A stretch of 64,000 nt of DNA from Canna indica (taxonomy: Eukaryota > Streptophyta > Magnoliopsida > Zingiberales > Cannaceae), in the NCBI GenBank assembly GCA_034359265.1, contig CP136893.1:43721501-43785500 (forward strand). The letters are read 5' to 3'. This document shows positions 10,528-22,775 of the stretch, piece by piece. The notes beneath the pieces were generated by a model. It saw nothing but the letters and a program-made list of their open reading frames with translations. It was not told the DNA's origin and did no database searches. A program made the position numbers and the translations under genes. The stretch's first letter is position 1; each line of letters opens with the position of its first letter.

Positions 10528-11226
10528 AGAGGCGGTCTGTCTTCTGCCACCTACCGCAGGCAACACAGCCTGTATCCTATCAAGACATGATAAAATTTGT
10601 CAAAAAGAAATTTTGATCAGTTTATTTAATTTATAGTACAAATGAAATATGCTTATTATATTTTTCCTTTAAGCTTAATTACTCTCTAGTATATCTAAAC
10701 CCTCAAGACTTAATTGTTTAAGTCTTTAATATCTATTGCAGTTTTCGTTCTCTTTTATCTGTCTAATCTCTCTACTTTTTCTGTAATCTGCCCTTAATAT
10801 CTCAAATTTTTATATTTTATAATTATTATAAATAAACAATTTGGATGCTAGAGATCTTGCCCTCGAAACTCAAGAACCTCAGTACCCAGTCACCAGTCAC
10901 CACTGCAAACAGAAATAGCCAATTTTTCCAACTACTTTCTCAAATTGAGAATCTCAGTACCCATAGAGTGATATTGCCTATATCTGAGTCATTCATATCA
11001 TAAACACAAACCACAACCAAATGAAGAACAGTTCATCTCAAGGAAGACTGGACGTCAAACATTGTAGAATGGGCAGTATGTGAATAACGAACTATGATGA
11101 TATTCTAATCTTTACACATCTCGACAACAGGCTCACATGAAGAGAATTAACAAGTAAAAAAAGTAAGTTGTGTTTCTGCGACAGCGGGAATGTTGACCTA
11201 AAAGTGGTTACAACTGTTACCAAGTC
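10528..11226. other. Intergenic DNA and presumed 3' UTR of the cysteine oxidase gene
   Basis: No ORF or repeat terminus is recognised. The part next to 11226 should hold the 3' UTR of the minus-strand gene; no unambiguous polyadenylation signal was chosen. Confidence 0.4.
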
Positions 11227-14128
11227 CTAAACATCGATGACCTGCGGGCCAAGATATGGCACAACATCCATCTTCAAATCCTTGGACATATCTACTTCTT
11301 CCAACCATCCCAGACATTGATCTGCCCCTTCTATTTGGTCAAGAACACCATCTGCAAAAGTAATCAGAAACTCTGTGAGGTAATGATAAATAACTTCAAT
11401 GGATCAATTCTCTGCAATCGGCCATGTTATATTAAATCAAAGATATTAAGAGATCCATTATCTCAAGTACAAACTCATATTGTACATGGTTGGTGATTTA
11501 CATTCATCTCCAGTGAACATCCAATAATTTTTTTGTCAAAATATATGGTTATAACATACATACATATATACATACAAGGCTAAGTTGGAGAAAAAATTTA
11601 TATAGGGGCCTTATTAAGGCTTAATCCAGGCTGCTGATAGGGATCTCCTACAAATCTGCTTTGTCTAACTTAATAACATAGGAGCAAAGGTTTAAAATTA
11701 TTTGTCTTTATTCCAGAAATTCGATGGATCGAAATCCAAATAGCTGAGAACCAATGGTCTCGATCATGCCTTCATAATGCCCTCTACTGATGGCAAGCCC
11801 CTATAGAACTTTTGTTCCACTCATCTTTCCCATGAATGGTCTCACCTTAATATTATATTAAAAAATAGCTATTTATAAGTATTAAAACGTGCATGCGGCA
11901 AATGGAGTACATATTTAAATAGCCTAGTCAAGAATATATACATTGGTTCCATCTAACAAAGGGAGAAAGAAAAAAATCCATTAGGATATCAGCTACATAT
12001 AAAACAATCAAATACTATATTTTATTGTAGATTGACGCAAATATAATGATTCTGTTTGCATTTTGAGTTGTGACAAGTTATCAAAAAAAAATTATTGTGA
12101 AGTTGCCTACTTTGTTGCTTTTATTAATACGATTGAAACTAAGCCAAACATATCATAATATATATGGTACATAAGATAGATAGTTTAAAATGGGTATGCT
12201 AGAAGACAGCCAACAGAAATACACTATCAAAGAAGTGCATGGACGCTGCAATTTAACTATAAGGAACAAGCAACTACTTGTAGAATGCTTACTTGGATAT
12301 TTCAAGTAGGGAAGATCCTGGTAGTATGTTATGTCGCGGTCCTCTTCTTTTGAGTAAGGAGGTCCTTGAACATCAAGTATAGCACATGGTGTGATGGCCG
12401 TGAAGGTATGAATATTACCTCCAGTTGTAGGGTAAAGAATGGAAGTATCACAAGGGGAAGTAAAATCAGAATCCATTACCAACTTTGCTGCTCTCACTGC
12501 AAAATTTTGCTTAAATTGTTAACAGGATCAAACTTACGTAAGATAGCATCCTAAAAGATTTGTAGACTGTAAGCATAGAGAAGTTAAGATTACATTTAGC
12601 TGAGGGGGCAGAGTTGTCTATTGGAACAGGGTCAAGCCAGTCGTAAGATTTTATATGCATTGATCCTAGGAGGAGCTTGCTAAAAACAGTCATTCCAGGG
12701 TGGTTGTGAAGAGGAATAACAGCTCTGGGGGGCAAGATGAATATACAAATCTGCAAAGAAACAAAAGAAACCAATCCAAATGGTATTAATAAAGTTCATT
12801 CACAGAATGCAAATATAAAAAGCTACTAAGATCTATGATTATTTGATGGAAAAGTTGACTTTGCTTCCTAATTGTGCATCATCAAAAAAACTGGATATAT
12901 TTTAGAGTAATTTTCTTAATGCTTGTCTGGTTATATCCAACAAAATGATTCTTGCCTAGAGTGGCTTTTAAGCAAGCAATAAAGTTCAGAGGTCTTACCG
13001 AAAAATTATCACATTTGTATATAACTGCATATGTGATCCTCGGGGTTCCTTTGGGCGGACTTCTAACCCTAAGAAGCATATCGGTGCTTAGTCCAATATC
13101 TTCAGGTTTCATTTTATCTGGATAAAAAGACAAAAGATTAAAGCTTGATGATGCTTTATATTCAAGTTTGACAGAGAAGGTGAATATAACAAAATTTATG
13201 GAGAAAAATATTCTAGAAGAAAAATAAGGATTTTGATCAGATAAAAAACAAGCTTGAGTAAACAGTTTATAACATTGATCAAGTTCCTGGCCAATGCTTT
13301 CCTTCAAAAAATGAATAGTTGGGAGTTGTACAATAATAAAACAATTTATTTAATTTCATGAAAACATCAGATCTATGCAACAAAGACCATACAAGTAAAA
13401 GAAAAGACTCATAAACCAACAAAACTACTAGAGACAATAAAGAATAGATCATTTAACCAAAGCTACATCTCCAGAGATCTTTTGCTCGTGGAACAAAAAC
13501 AACTATATATGCAAGCACTCTTGATGCAGCTGAGAGCAGCACCGAATTAGGTCAAACGAAGTATGAATTAGCACACATAAAAAAGCCTGGATTGCTCGAC
13601 CAACTCCAACGCGAACCATTTTGTATGATATACAACAAATTTGAGGATACAAGTTACCTGAATGGAATGCTTGAATCAAAACAAGTGTGTACTATAAAAA
13701 GTAAAACAGAATATATTTGCACACAATAGCTAAGTTCTACACAGCGAAAAGAAATCCTTAGTTTACATATAATTCTGTTCTAACTAGTTAACTACAAAAG
13801 TAAGTTGATGCAATCCTGTAAAGAAGCTAGTACCTAAGAGAAGGTGCAGCATCTCGACGTCGGCAGGCTCGGGCACGGTCCCCGAGCCGCCCTTGAACAC
13901 CGTCTTGCACGCCAAGAACAGCCGCTGGATCGCCGAGGAGGCGGGCTGCACCCTCCGCCGAGTGCGCCGGCTGCACCCCCGCTTCCTCAGCAGCCTCTCT
14001 CCGTTCCTCTTCGCCCCCGGTCGCTTCTCCAACCTCTCCTCCTCCTCCTCCCCGTACCTCGCCTCTACTTTCATCAAGACGGAATCTTTCAAGTCTAGAA
14101 CTACAATTCCGAAACCAAAACCTCTCAA
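11227..14128 (-). CDS. Plant cysteine oxidase (PCO-type thiol dioxygenase), five exons
   Basis: It adds O2 to the N-terminal Cys of target proteins such as group VII ERF factors, marking them for the Arg/N-degron pathway, and so acts as an oxygen sensor (family knowledge). Exons in coding order: 13834-14128, 12999-13117, 12594-12750, 12293-12496, 11227-11351. All four introns have GT/AG ends and the phases join into a 900-nt frame of 299 aa. Family marks are [18 protein letters not shown] across exons 1/2, the metal-binding HNHPG (His153, His155), SYDW after it, [18 protein letters not shown] with the third His220, and LDVQGPPYS. The Fe ligands are all kept. The first ATG (14128) gives a basic N-terminus; the second (14074, MKVEARYG) fits relatives' starts better and would give 281 aa. 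Intron lengths are 716, 248, 97 and 941. It is the only intact host gene seen here. Confidence 0.93.
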
Positions 14129-14986
14129 GGTCGCAACTTCACCGACACCGGAGATCTAATCTCGCGGGAGAAGAAACAATAAGCCAAAATTGGAGCGGAA
14201 CAAGCTCGGAAAATGATCGAGATCAATGGAAACAGCGGAAAATGTTGGATATTTTGGCAAGAGACCGGGAGAGGAGAGCTGGGGGTGTATAAAGGAAACA
14301 GTGGGACAGCAAAACCAGGGGCCATTGGATGGCTTCGACAAGGAAAACAAGCAGTATTCTCCCACCAACACAGAGACCACTATTTCGCCCCAAACTCCGC
14401 CCGCCTTATTGCTTTCCGAAACAGCTCTCCCGGTCGTACACAGATTTGAGAGACTCCACACCTCCACCCGCTGCTGTGTCGTATTGTTCGGATCCAATGA
14501 CGGAATTGCCCTTTCTCAATGACAGGGTCTGCGTCACGACTCACGACCCTTTCCAGGAAGACGTCACAGCCCAAGCCCTTGTGTACGACAAAATAATAAT
14601 AATATCATATCAAGATATTTAATAATAATAATATATTAAAATTTAATATTATTCGGTATTTTTTATTTATTATCAAATTAGAATACTCTACTTGAAAACG
14701 ATTTTTCCGGAAACAAAAAGTGTTGATCCAAATTTATTTACTTTAATTAAAGTTGTTAAGATAAATTTAAAACACGGAAACTAACTGATTATTGTCAGCG
14801 ATGGAGGGAGAAATGCGACTAGACATCTCCCCGTGTCGTCGCCTCATGAACTTACTTGTTGTGTGGATATACATTCAAAAATCGTCCCCTTGTGAACTTA
14901 TTGTGTGGATATACATATTCAAAAATATCTTTCTCCCACTTGGTATATATCTATAGGTAGATAGTAGATATTGGAATCGTTGGCAA
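14129..14986. other. Upstream region of the cysteine oxidase gene
   Basis: It holds the presumed 5' UTR and promoter of the minus-strand gene. I see no convincing minus-strand TATA box. 14590-14720 is very AT-rich (aataat repeats). Several overlapping short frames on both strands at 14150-14620 share no family motif and are not called. Confidence 0.4.
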
Positions 14987-15534
14987 GGAGAAGTGACAAT
15001 GGATCAGGCCCGACCCATAGGTAGCACGAGGCCAACGCGTTTGTGCCCAAGGGGCGGGCTGAGCTTGCCCCCCTGGCCACATGGGTCGTGCCAAGCACGA
15101 CACGTGCACCGTGTTGGCCCAAGCACGACACACGTGCTGTGCTGGCCCGATCAAAGCCAAGTCTAACGCGCGTCAGACCTGACCAAATGTTTGACGCACG
15201 TCAGACATGGGCCAGACCTAGGTTTGGCGTGCGCCAAACTATGTTTGGCTGAGCCAAACCCAGGCCTGGCGCGCGTCAGACCTGATTAATTTTTAAAAAA
15301 TATTATTTTATTATTTGAAATCTTTTATAAATATTCTCTCATCCTCTTTATTTTTTCTATCTACATTCTCATCTCTCAACTCTTTTTCTCAACAATCTAT
15401 GTTCATTTACAATTATTCTCAAAAACTTTATAAGTTCACTAAGGATTTAAGACTGCTGTCAATTTTTTTTAATCTCTTATTTTTTTTTCATTTGTTAGTA
15501 TAATATTTATACTTTTATATATTACTTTTTACTA

Positions 15535-17311
15535 ATGGCGGATATAGATGTTTCATATTATTCTTCATAAACTGGATCAAATATATTAGGAGAAATGTCT
15601 CCTAGTACTCCTATCACCCAACAAAATTAAGACATATAGATAAGTTCATCTATTAATTTATGTCCAGTATAAAAAAAAGTGCGGTATAGGAATATTTTGA
15701 AAAAATTGTTGAAGTTGATGGCACCATATTAAAAGCCCGGTGAAAAAAATGTAAATTTTTTTTTCGATTTCAACAACAAGAGGAACTGGTCATCTTTTAC
15801 GTCATACAAAGGGTCATGACACTAAGGTTACATAAACTCAACAAATTATTAATTTATCTTCTTCTAGTTTAACAATTTTTTCATATGATCATAATTTTCA
15901 AAAGAACTTACAAAATTAATTGTTCAAAGTGAATCTCCTTTTAGTTTTGTTGATCAACCAAGATTTTTTACTTGTAATCAAAATACTTTACAATCAAAAT
16001 ATAAAAAATATAATCGAAATACTATGAAAAGTAATGCTTTAAAATTATTTTTTATATATAGAGAAAATATAATAAATAGTTTTCAAAATAATAAATCAAA
16101 AATTTATTTAACATCTGATGTTTGGTTTAGTCAACGTACTACTAATTCTTACATTTGTGTTACCGCACATTAGATTGATGATAATTTTATTTTACAAAAA
16201 ATAATAATTAGTTTTAAAGTTTTTTGAATAGCCACACACTTCTGTTGTCATTTTTTCTGCTATTAGATTTGTAACATCTTTCTATAATATAAATGATAAA
16301 AAAAAATTCGATTAGTTTCGATAATGGTAGTAGTAATTAATGATGTTGCTATTCCTCCCCTTATAAAATTATTTAAGCTAGTATTAAAAGGTGAATTATT
16401 TCATATTTGTTGTGTTTGTCATGTCCTTAATTTATGTGTACAAGATGATTTAAAACTAGTAAATATACATGTAGAAAAAATAAGAGATGTTATTAGATAT
16501 ATGTGTTCTTCAAAAGCAAGAACACAAGAATTTAAAAAATTATGTCAATCTTTTAATAAACCATTTAAAAAATTTAATGGTGATGTTATTACTAGATGGA
16601 ATTCAACATATCACATGTTTAGGTCTACTACAAAATACCAAGAGATCCTTAAATATTTTACAATGAAAATATGTCTGGTATGTGATCTAATTAAAGATAA
16701 TGATTGGTTAGTTGCTGGGCATATTACTCAAATTCTAATTTTTTTTAACAAAGCTAACGAACAATATTTCGGTGTTTATTATCCTACATGTAATTTAACT
16801 CTTTCATAAATAGTTCGTATTAGTGAAGTATTTTCTTCATATAGACATCATCCTTTATTTGCACAAATTATTTCTTTAATTGTTAAAGTCCCACATTGGT
16901 TAAAAATATGGTCAAAGTAGCCTTTAAATAGTTTAGGCAATCCTCTCCCCATGATCTAGCTTTTGGGGTGAGTTAGGCCTACAAATTTTTTAACATGGTA
17001 TCAGAGCCAATTGTGTGGTTGATATTGTGCCACCAGCAAATGTCCAGTCCTGCAAAACTTCACGCTCTAGATGTCCAATCCTGGGCGTGAAAGGGGTGTG
17101 TTAAAGTCTCATATTTGTTAAAAATATGATCAAAGTAGCCTTTAAATAGTTTGGGTAATCCTCTCCCCATGAGCTAACTTTTGGGGAGAGTTAGGCCTAT
17201 TAATTTCTTAACATTAATGGAAACTAAATTTAAATGTATTGATCAGATATACCTAATTTATTTGTTTAGCAATATGTTTAGACCTTAAAATGAAAATTGA
17301 TTATTTAAATA
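15535..17311 (+). pseudogene. hAT transposase (RICESLEEPER/BED-finger type), broken
   Basis: This was a cut-and-paste DNA transposase of the Ac/hobo/Tam3 group. Starting near ATG 15535, scattered stops interrupt it. A BED-finger-like stretch is split over two frames at about 15735-15840 (Cys-rich, then GTGHLLRHTKGHD). LTSDVWFSQRTTNSYICVTA (about 16105-16170) is typical of the catalytic region start. The longest open part, 16324-16809, has HICCVCHVLNLCVQD and ITRWNSTYHMF, both characteristic of hAT. After a stop the frame continues as ISEVFSSYRHHPLFAQII up to the TRIM and resumes after it (METKF). The C-terminal dimerisation domain is absent. Confidence 0.85.
16881..17213 (+). mobile_element. 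TRIM 1: 333-bp miniature LTR retrotransposon inside the hAT transposase
   Basis: Two 115-bp LTRs (16881-16995 and 17099-17213) start TGTTAAAGTC and end TTAACA. A primer binding site, TGGTATCAGAGCC (16996-17008), follows the first. A short purine run, gaaaggggtg, precedes the second. A perfect 5-bp TSD, TTAAT (16876-16880, 17214-17218), flanks it. The internal part is about 103 bases with no coding capacity. The LTRs differ at roughly a dozen positions by eye. Confidence 0.95.
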
Positions 17312-18983
17312 TGTTGGGTAAAATGACACACTAGATGGAGGGTGAATAGTGTGTTTACTAATTCTTATTGCCTAATTTCGATTTTAATCATTTTTTAAAT
17401 TATTTAGGCAAATCGCTATTTATCGACTAGATGCGGAGCAAAAAAATAAGACAATTAAGCACAAACAGAATATCAATGCTAACACACTGATTTATAGTGG
17501 TTCGGCCCCAATGCCTACTCCACTACCTAAGCATCCTCTTAGGATTTCCAAACTAAGTTTACTAGATTATATCTCGTTTCCCTTACAATGAGGACTTTAC
17601 ACCAGAAAGTCTCTGCTCTCCAATCGAAGGCACTTCCACACCTAAAAGTATCTCGCCTTCCTACCGAGAGCACTCTCCCACCTCAACCTAAGGGATAATT
17701 AGAACTAATCCAAGTAAACTACATTTACAACGGTGGAATTAAGCCTTAACACCAAGGCAACCACCAACCAAATCAAACCTAGCAACCTAGGTTTACACAA
17801 GTTTTAATACAATGAAAGAAATAATACAAATACTTAGCTCCAACACTATGAATCCTAGCTCCTCTTGATGCATTGATGATGAATCAAATCAAACTTGAAG
17901 ACAAACTCTAGGAATGAAAGCTTAGACTAGGATTTCTCTAAAAAATGGCTCAATGAAAGCTTAGAGTTGATCAATAATGGCTCAATGAAGGTTAAGAGTG
18001 ATCAAAAGTATCTTAAGAAGGCTTTTGCATGGGTATTTATAGAGCCAAGAAGAAATAGAACGAAACAGGCGGCTCAATGGGCAGAAAACTAGTCGTTACC
18101 GCCGTTCGGTCGCATGCCGGTCGATTGTCGGTTGACCGATGGATCGACCGCCCGAGCGACCGTGGCTTTCTGTGCTTTGTACGCGCTGTTCGATCGACCG
18201 ATGGGTCGACCGAATGAGTCGTGGCTTCAGCGATCCGCGATCCGATCGATCGACGCAACCACTGCCATTTTTTCGCCTATGTCGGTTGACCGAAAACTGG
18301 ACAGACTGGGCAATTTTCTATTTTGCTTGGGTTTTTTTACTCGTTTGGGTTCTGCCTTCGCTAAGTCTACTTATATAACATTTATTAACTTTAAGTTAAT
18401 AACTTTAAAATATAAATGTTATATAAGGATTACCCCCCATTTGGATTCAATAAAAATATTTAAAAAATCAAAATCTAGTTTTTGGGGTCTAGTACAAATT
18501 TCCGAAAAATGGAACTTTTCTAATTTTTCGGGTCAAGAATGGGTAGGCTAAAGACTTCCAAAAAATCTCTAAAAATATATCGTTATTTAATTTTAACCCA
18601 AGGAACAATTGCCGCCATTTTTTATGTCAAAAAACTATCTAGGTTATATAGCCCTCCAAGGAGCTCCCTGGGCTTAGTGAATTCAGGGCGGTTTTCGGGT
18701 TTTCATATTTTGGGGTTCGGGATAGGTTTTAGGGTTCTTATGCATCGTCATAAGGATTTACAATATAAACTAGACACCCTAAATCTAAACTCTAACTTCT
18801 TGAAGAGTTCGAGCGCGTCGACCAACGTCCTTTCAATTTTTCGATTTCTCCAATTTTTTCGATCGTGAACGTCGTGCTCTAGCCGATATGGAACCTGAAA
18901 ATACTTTTTAATGAAACATTAGTTTCATGTTTGTTATCATCAAAACTGAGATTAAGAACAAAGTTGAAAACCTTAAGCCACCA
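17312..18983 (-). repeat. Element C 3' LTR, about 1672 bp
   Basis: On the plus strand it begins TGTTGGGTAAAATGAC and ends CCACCA before the reversed polypurine tract. The TATA box reads tatttata at 18034-18041 (reverse). A palindrome cluster with ggtcgaccg and gatcgatcg words lies at 18110-18300, upstream of TATA on the minus strand. The conserved block with gtggttcggcccc and caatgcctactcc is at 17498-17525. Confidence 0.85.
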
Positions 18984-19010
18984 ATCTCCCCCTTTTTGAT
19001 GATGACAAAC
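18929..19010 (-). other. Inverted repeat around the PPT/U3 junction of element C
   Basis: The arms gtttgttatcatcaaaa (18929-18945, in the LTR) and ttttgatgatgacaaac (18994-19010, internal) pair at 16 of 17. They enclose the reversed polypurine tract (18984-18997, ctccccc core). Confidence 0.8.
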
Positions 19011-19049
19011 ATCCTTAAGAAAATATATATATTAAAGCACAAAGGATAT

Positions 19050-21490
19050 CAACTAAGGGATTTCTCCCCCTATCAACATGCATATCTATTTAATAGAACT
19101 CTCCTATCTATATGCAAGGTTTTCCTATATTTTTTTTCCTTTATCTATATTTTTCTCCCCTTTTGACATCAATAAAAAAGGGTAAGAAAAGTCAACCTAT
19201 AGTAAAAGTTGAGACTCTAAATTTAGTTTTCATGAAGCATGAAAATTTCAACTCAAGGGATGAAAAATCAAATTTCTAATATGAGACCAAATCATACATG
19301 ATAGCATTAGATGATAAATACATTCCAAGTCTAGAAATCATGTATAAGCTTAAGTATTGATATTTTCGTGTATCGATCAAGGAGTCAAAAATTATTTTAG
19401 AAATGATTTTTCTCATCATATGAGAAGAATGATACCAAATGTGAATTCAAAATATATCATACTTGAAGTCTCATTCAAAAATTGGATCAAAAATCAAAGT
19501 ATCGAAAAAATGAACATTTGGAAAGAGACTTTAAAGTTTTGAAATCCAATTTTAAAAACCCATATCAAATTATATTCTTACTGAAAATTTTTGAAATTTT
19601 TACTGAAGAAACTAGATTTTTCAGATAACATGCAGTTTTGAGAATCATCAAAAAATCAATTTTTTGCATTATTCTAAAAATAACTGAAATCTAGTGGCAT
19701 TTTCGTAAATATTAGCTATTTTTCAAAAGTTTTCAGTTTTCATTCAAACTTTCCAGATATCAAGATATAATCATTTAAAGCATGTTTATCAAGTTTAAAA
19801 TGAAAATAATGTCATTTGGTCAAAATTTTACCTTAGCATGATTTCATTCAAAAATAAGCATTGTATCATGTGAAGTTGCTAAGTATCAAATTTTAACCTT
19901 TACTCATGGTTTTTCAAATTTAAACATATGAACACCTAACATGAGTAAATCTAAATATGTTTGTGAACTTTGGACCTAAAATGAAGTTTCTAAGTCAATT
20001 TGTTGACTTAGGTCAACTATACTCAATTTTAGGTCTCCAAAAGTGAACTTGTTATCATTTTATCCATTTTCTCATGATTTTTCAATTTTAATCACATGAA
20101 AGCAAATCATGAGTGAACCAAATATGTTTACCAAGTTTTAACTTAAAATGAAGTCTCTAAGATGTATTTCTACCTAGAGCACATTTCATTCAATCTAGAT
20201 GATATGAAATTGCCTAAGTATCAAAATTTTATCTACTCATGATATTTCAATCAATTATCATGTAAAATCATTCATGAGAATAGAGAAATCATTTTATCAA
20301 AAAAATAGATGTGGTATGTAATCATTTTACCAAAATAAAACTCATACCTCATTTCTTGAGAAATTCTAAAATTTCCACTTTCTTTCAATTTTTCTTTAGC
20401 TTTCCAAATTTTTACCACTTTCTTAACTTGCAAGTAGACTTCATTAGTATCATAATGAAATTATATACCAACTAGCAAGCTAACATACTAAATAGCAAAG
20501 GTTTAATGCAAAGTTTTCATTTTAAAATCTTAACCTATGCTAGATAGTAAAGATTCATTTTAAAGAGTTGCCATGATATCAAAATGAATCAAAGAGATCT
20601 TAAAATATGAAATATTTGGAAAAATAAGATCTCTAAACATGTTTAACTAGTTTGGACTTACAAAGAAGGTCTCTAATAGTGAATATCAACCTAGAGCAAG
20701 TTTCATTTAATGAAATTTGCCTAAGTACTAAAATTCTACCTACTCATGAGAATTCAAGGATTTAACATGCAATTCTAATCATGAGTATAGAGACATAATT
20801 TAAGCTTAAACATTGAGGTATAATACTAAGATTTTGAATTTATCAAAGTTATACCTTATTCATGATGATTTGCCAAACTTACCCTTTTCTTCCTAGTTAT
20901 TAGCTTTCCTAAAATACTTATAACTTGTAAGTAAGCTACACTAATATTTTAGAGAAAATATAGCTACTTAGCAAGCTAACCTAACCAAAAAGCAAAGAGA
21001 AGCATCAAGTATCATTATCAAAGTTCACTTTGCTAAATGGTTTGAAATCCGTTTTAAATAGAATCAAGTGATACCAAAACGGATTTTAAGAGATCACAAG
21101 AGTAATAAATATGAAAACATGATCTCTAACCCTTCCTATTGGTTGAAAACCAAAAGGCCACAATGAGCCTACGATTTAGAACCGCAAGGTCGCTTAGGCC
21201 CATTACAAGCCACATAGGTCTCCGAAGAGACCGAGAAATTAAAAATCAAAATTATTTTTCAAAAGATTATTATCAAAAGCAGGAAAAATAGCTCAAATTA
21301 AACATGTATCATACACTCTAACTTAAATGATACCAACCAAAGTAAGAAGATGATACGAAGTATACCTAGATGCCAAGTTTCATACCTATGGCATCATGAT
21401 GACTTGAAGTTGCAACCTCATGGAGATTTTTTATTTGAATCCAAGGTCAACTCCAATACACCATTTTTCATTCATCTTTTTTAAGAACTT
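19050..21490 (-). repeat. PPT-like units and AT-rich spacer of element C
   Basis: Reversed PPT-like units, for example tctccccctatcaacatgc, lie at 19060-19160. The rest is a non-coding spacer made of diverged copies of the same phrases as in elements A and G, read in reverse (for example tttaagtcaatttgttgac-like words near 20000, ctcatgatatttcaat). No retroviral enzyme motif is seen in any frame. Confidence 0.72.
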
Positions 21491-21508
21491 CAATCAACCA
21501 ACTTCATC

Positions 21509-22768
21509 TCACCCTTGTCTGGTAGCTCCCCCTACAACATAGCAAGGAACCTTTGGTACCCAAACGGTTTTGGGCCCTTGGGGGTTAGTTGGCCTAGGTA
21601 TCCAAAGTGTCTTAACTACACTTAGATTTCTTTTAAAAGCATAGTCATTTATTGCATGGCCATACGTACCACAACAAAAGCAATGTCCATTAAACTTCTT
21701 TTCATTTTTGCTTTGGACATGAGATTTATCATTAGAATGCTTAACATGTAAACTATGATGAGCATGAGCATTCTTAAAGGAAGCATTCTTATTTTGAAGT
21801 TTCCTAAATGAGACATTCTTAAAAGAGGAAGCATTAACTTTCCTACTCAAAACCAACATCTCATTCTTCAACTCATTCATAGATTTATGCAATGCATGTA
21901 GTTGAGATTTTAACATGCAATTCTCAACTCTTAATTTTTCATTCTCAAGCTTGAAATCATTTTTCAAATCATTACTCCTAAGTTTCATTTTTTATTTTAA
22001 ATCTTTATTTTCATTTGTCAAATCTTTAACCTCACTTTTTAAATTCTCAATTTCAAGCTTAAAGTCATCATGGCAAGAAACAAGTGTACTTGTATTCAAT
22101 TTTTCATTTTCTAGTTCATGCACATGAGAACTAAGCTTTAAATTTTTCTTCTTTAGTTTTCTATTTTCCAGTAGTTCTTCATAAGACATGTCAAGGGATT
22201 TAGAGCTACTAGAATTACTATTTTGATCATGACTTGAAGACGGTAAATATACCTCTTTCCGAAGGCCCATGAGGCAAAAGTTAGATATAGCTTCATCGTC
22301 ATGTCTAGAAGAGGCTTCACTTGATTGAGATGTGGATGGAGAAGCACACTTCTTTTTGGATTTCTTCTTCAAGAGAGGACAATTCATCTTCTTGTGTCCC
22401 GTCTCTTGGCAAAGGAAGCACCTAAGCTTCCATTTCCGATTTTTGCTTGTACTCCTTTGGCTAGAAGTGCTTTGGGCATAAAAACCAAGGTTAGTACTAG
22501 GAGGATGAACATTGTCATCACCACCTTCATTGGAAGTGCTAATCTCTTCGGTCTTGGCATAATCATATAGCATATTTAAAGTTACCCAAATATCAAACGC
22601 CGAAGTACAATGCATGACTTTTTCAAGGATGCTATTAGGTAAGGTACAAAATATGGAATACATAGCATCTCCATTAGATTGAAACATTTTCTTGTCATGT
22701 TCATTCCAATCATGCATGTCAACCTTAGGCTCAATGTATTCATGCATGTCGGCATGTACACCTAACAA
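21509..22768 (-). pseudogene. gag of element C, N-terminally truncated with one stop
   Basis: One frame of about 420 codons is broken only by a stop at 21992-21994. The N-terminal part has EYIEPKVDMHDW and STLNMLYDYAKTEE-like gag sequence. The first zinc knuckle CFLCQETGHKKMNC is intact (CX2CX4HX4C). Long Lys/Glu/Asn coiled coils follow (about residues 190-300). The second knuckle CFCCGTYGHAINDY has lost its last Cys. The tail has TLWIPR and TVWVPK. It would bind RNA and build particles. Upstream residues are lost at the junction at 22775. It is the best preserved gag of the pol-less elements. Confidence 0.85.
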
Positions 22769-22775
22769 TTCTAGG

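Larger units (their letters stand above)
14987..17311 (+). mobile_element. Decayed hAT transposon, right end missing
   Basis: The left end near agaagtgacaatgg is close to the terminus of the MITE at 8065 and is followed by a GC-rich subterminal part (15000-15285) with ggcccgac and gcgcgtcaga words. A transposase remnant follows. The element is interrupted by the TRIM at 16881-17213. It is cut at 17311, where the LTR of element C begins; no right terminus is visible. Confidence 0.7.
17312..22775 (-). mobile_element. Element C: pol-less Sirevirus-like retrotransposon, 5' part missing
   Basis: Reading on the minus strand from right to left: gag (22768-21509), an AT-rich spacer (about 21480-19200), PPT-like units (about 19150-19050), the polypurine tract, then the 3' LTR (18983-17312). 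No pol domain appears between gag and LTR. The 5' LTR, PBS and gag N-terminus are lost at 22775, where Gypsy LTR sequence begins. The order matches elements A and G, so lack of pol is shared, not a random deletion. Confidence 0.82.

Noticed and set aside
13844..14159. Open frames on the plus strand opposite the first exon of the cysteine oxidase gene
   Set aside because: They are GC-rich shadows of exon 1 with low-complexity Leu/Ser/Pro runs and no family motif.
14213..14622. Several overlapping frames upstream of the cysteine oxidase gene, and a plus-strand tataaagg at about 14289
   Set aside because: No frame has a recognisable domain and they overlap on both strands. The TATA-like word is on the wrong strand for the gene and no plus-strand gene follows.
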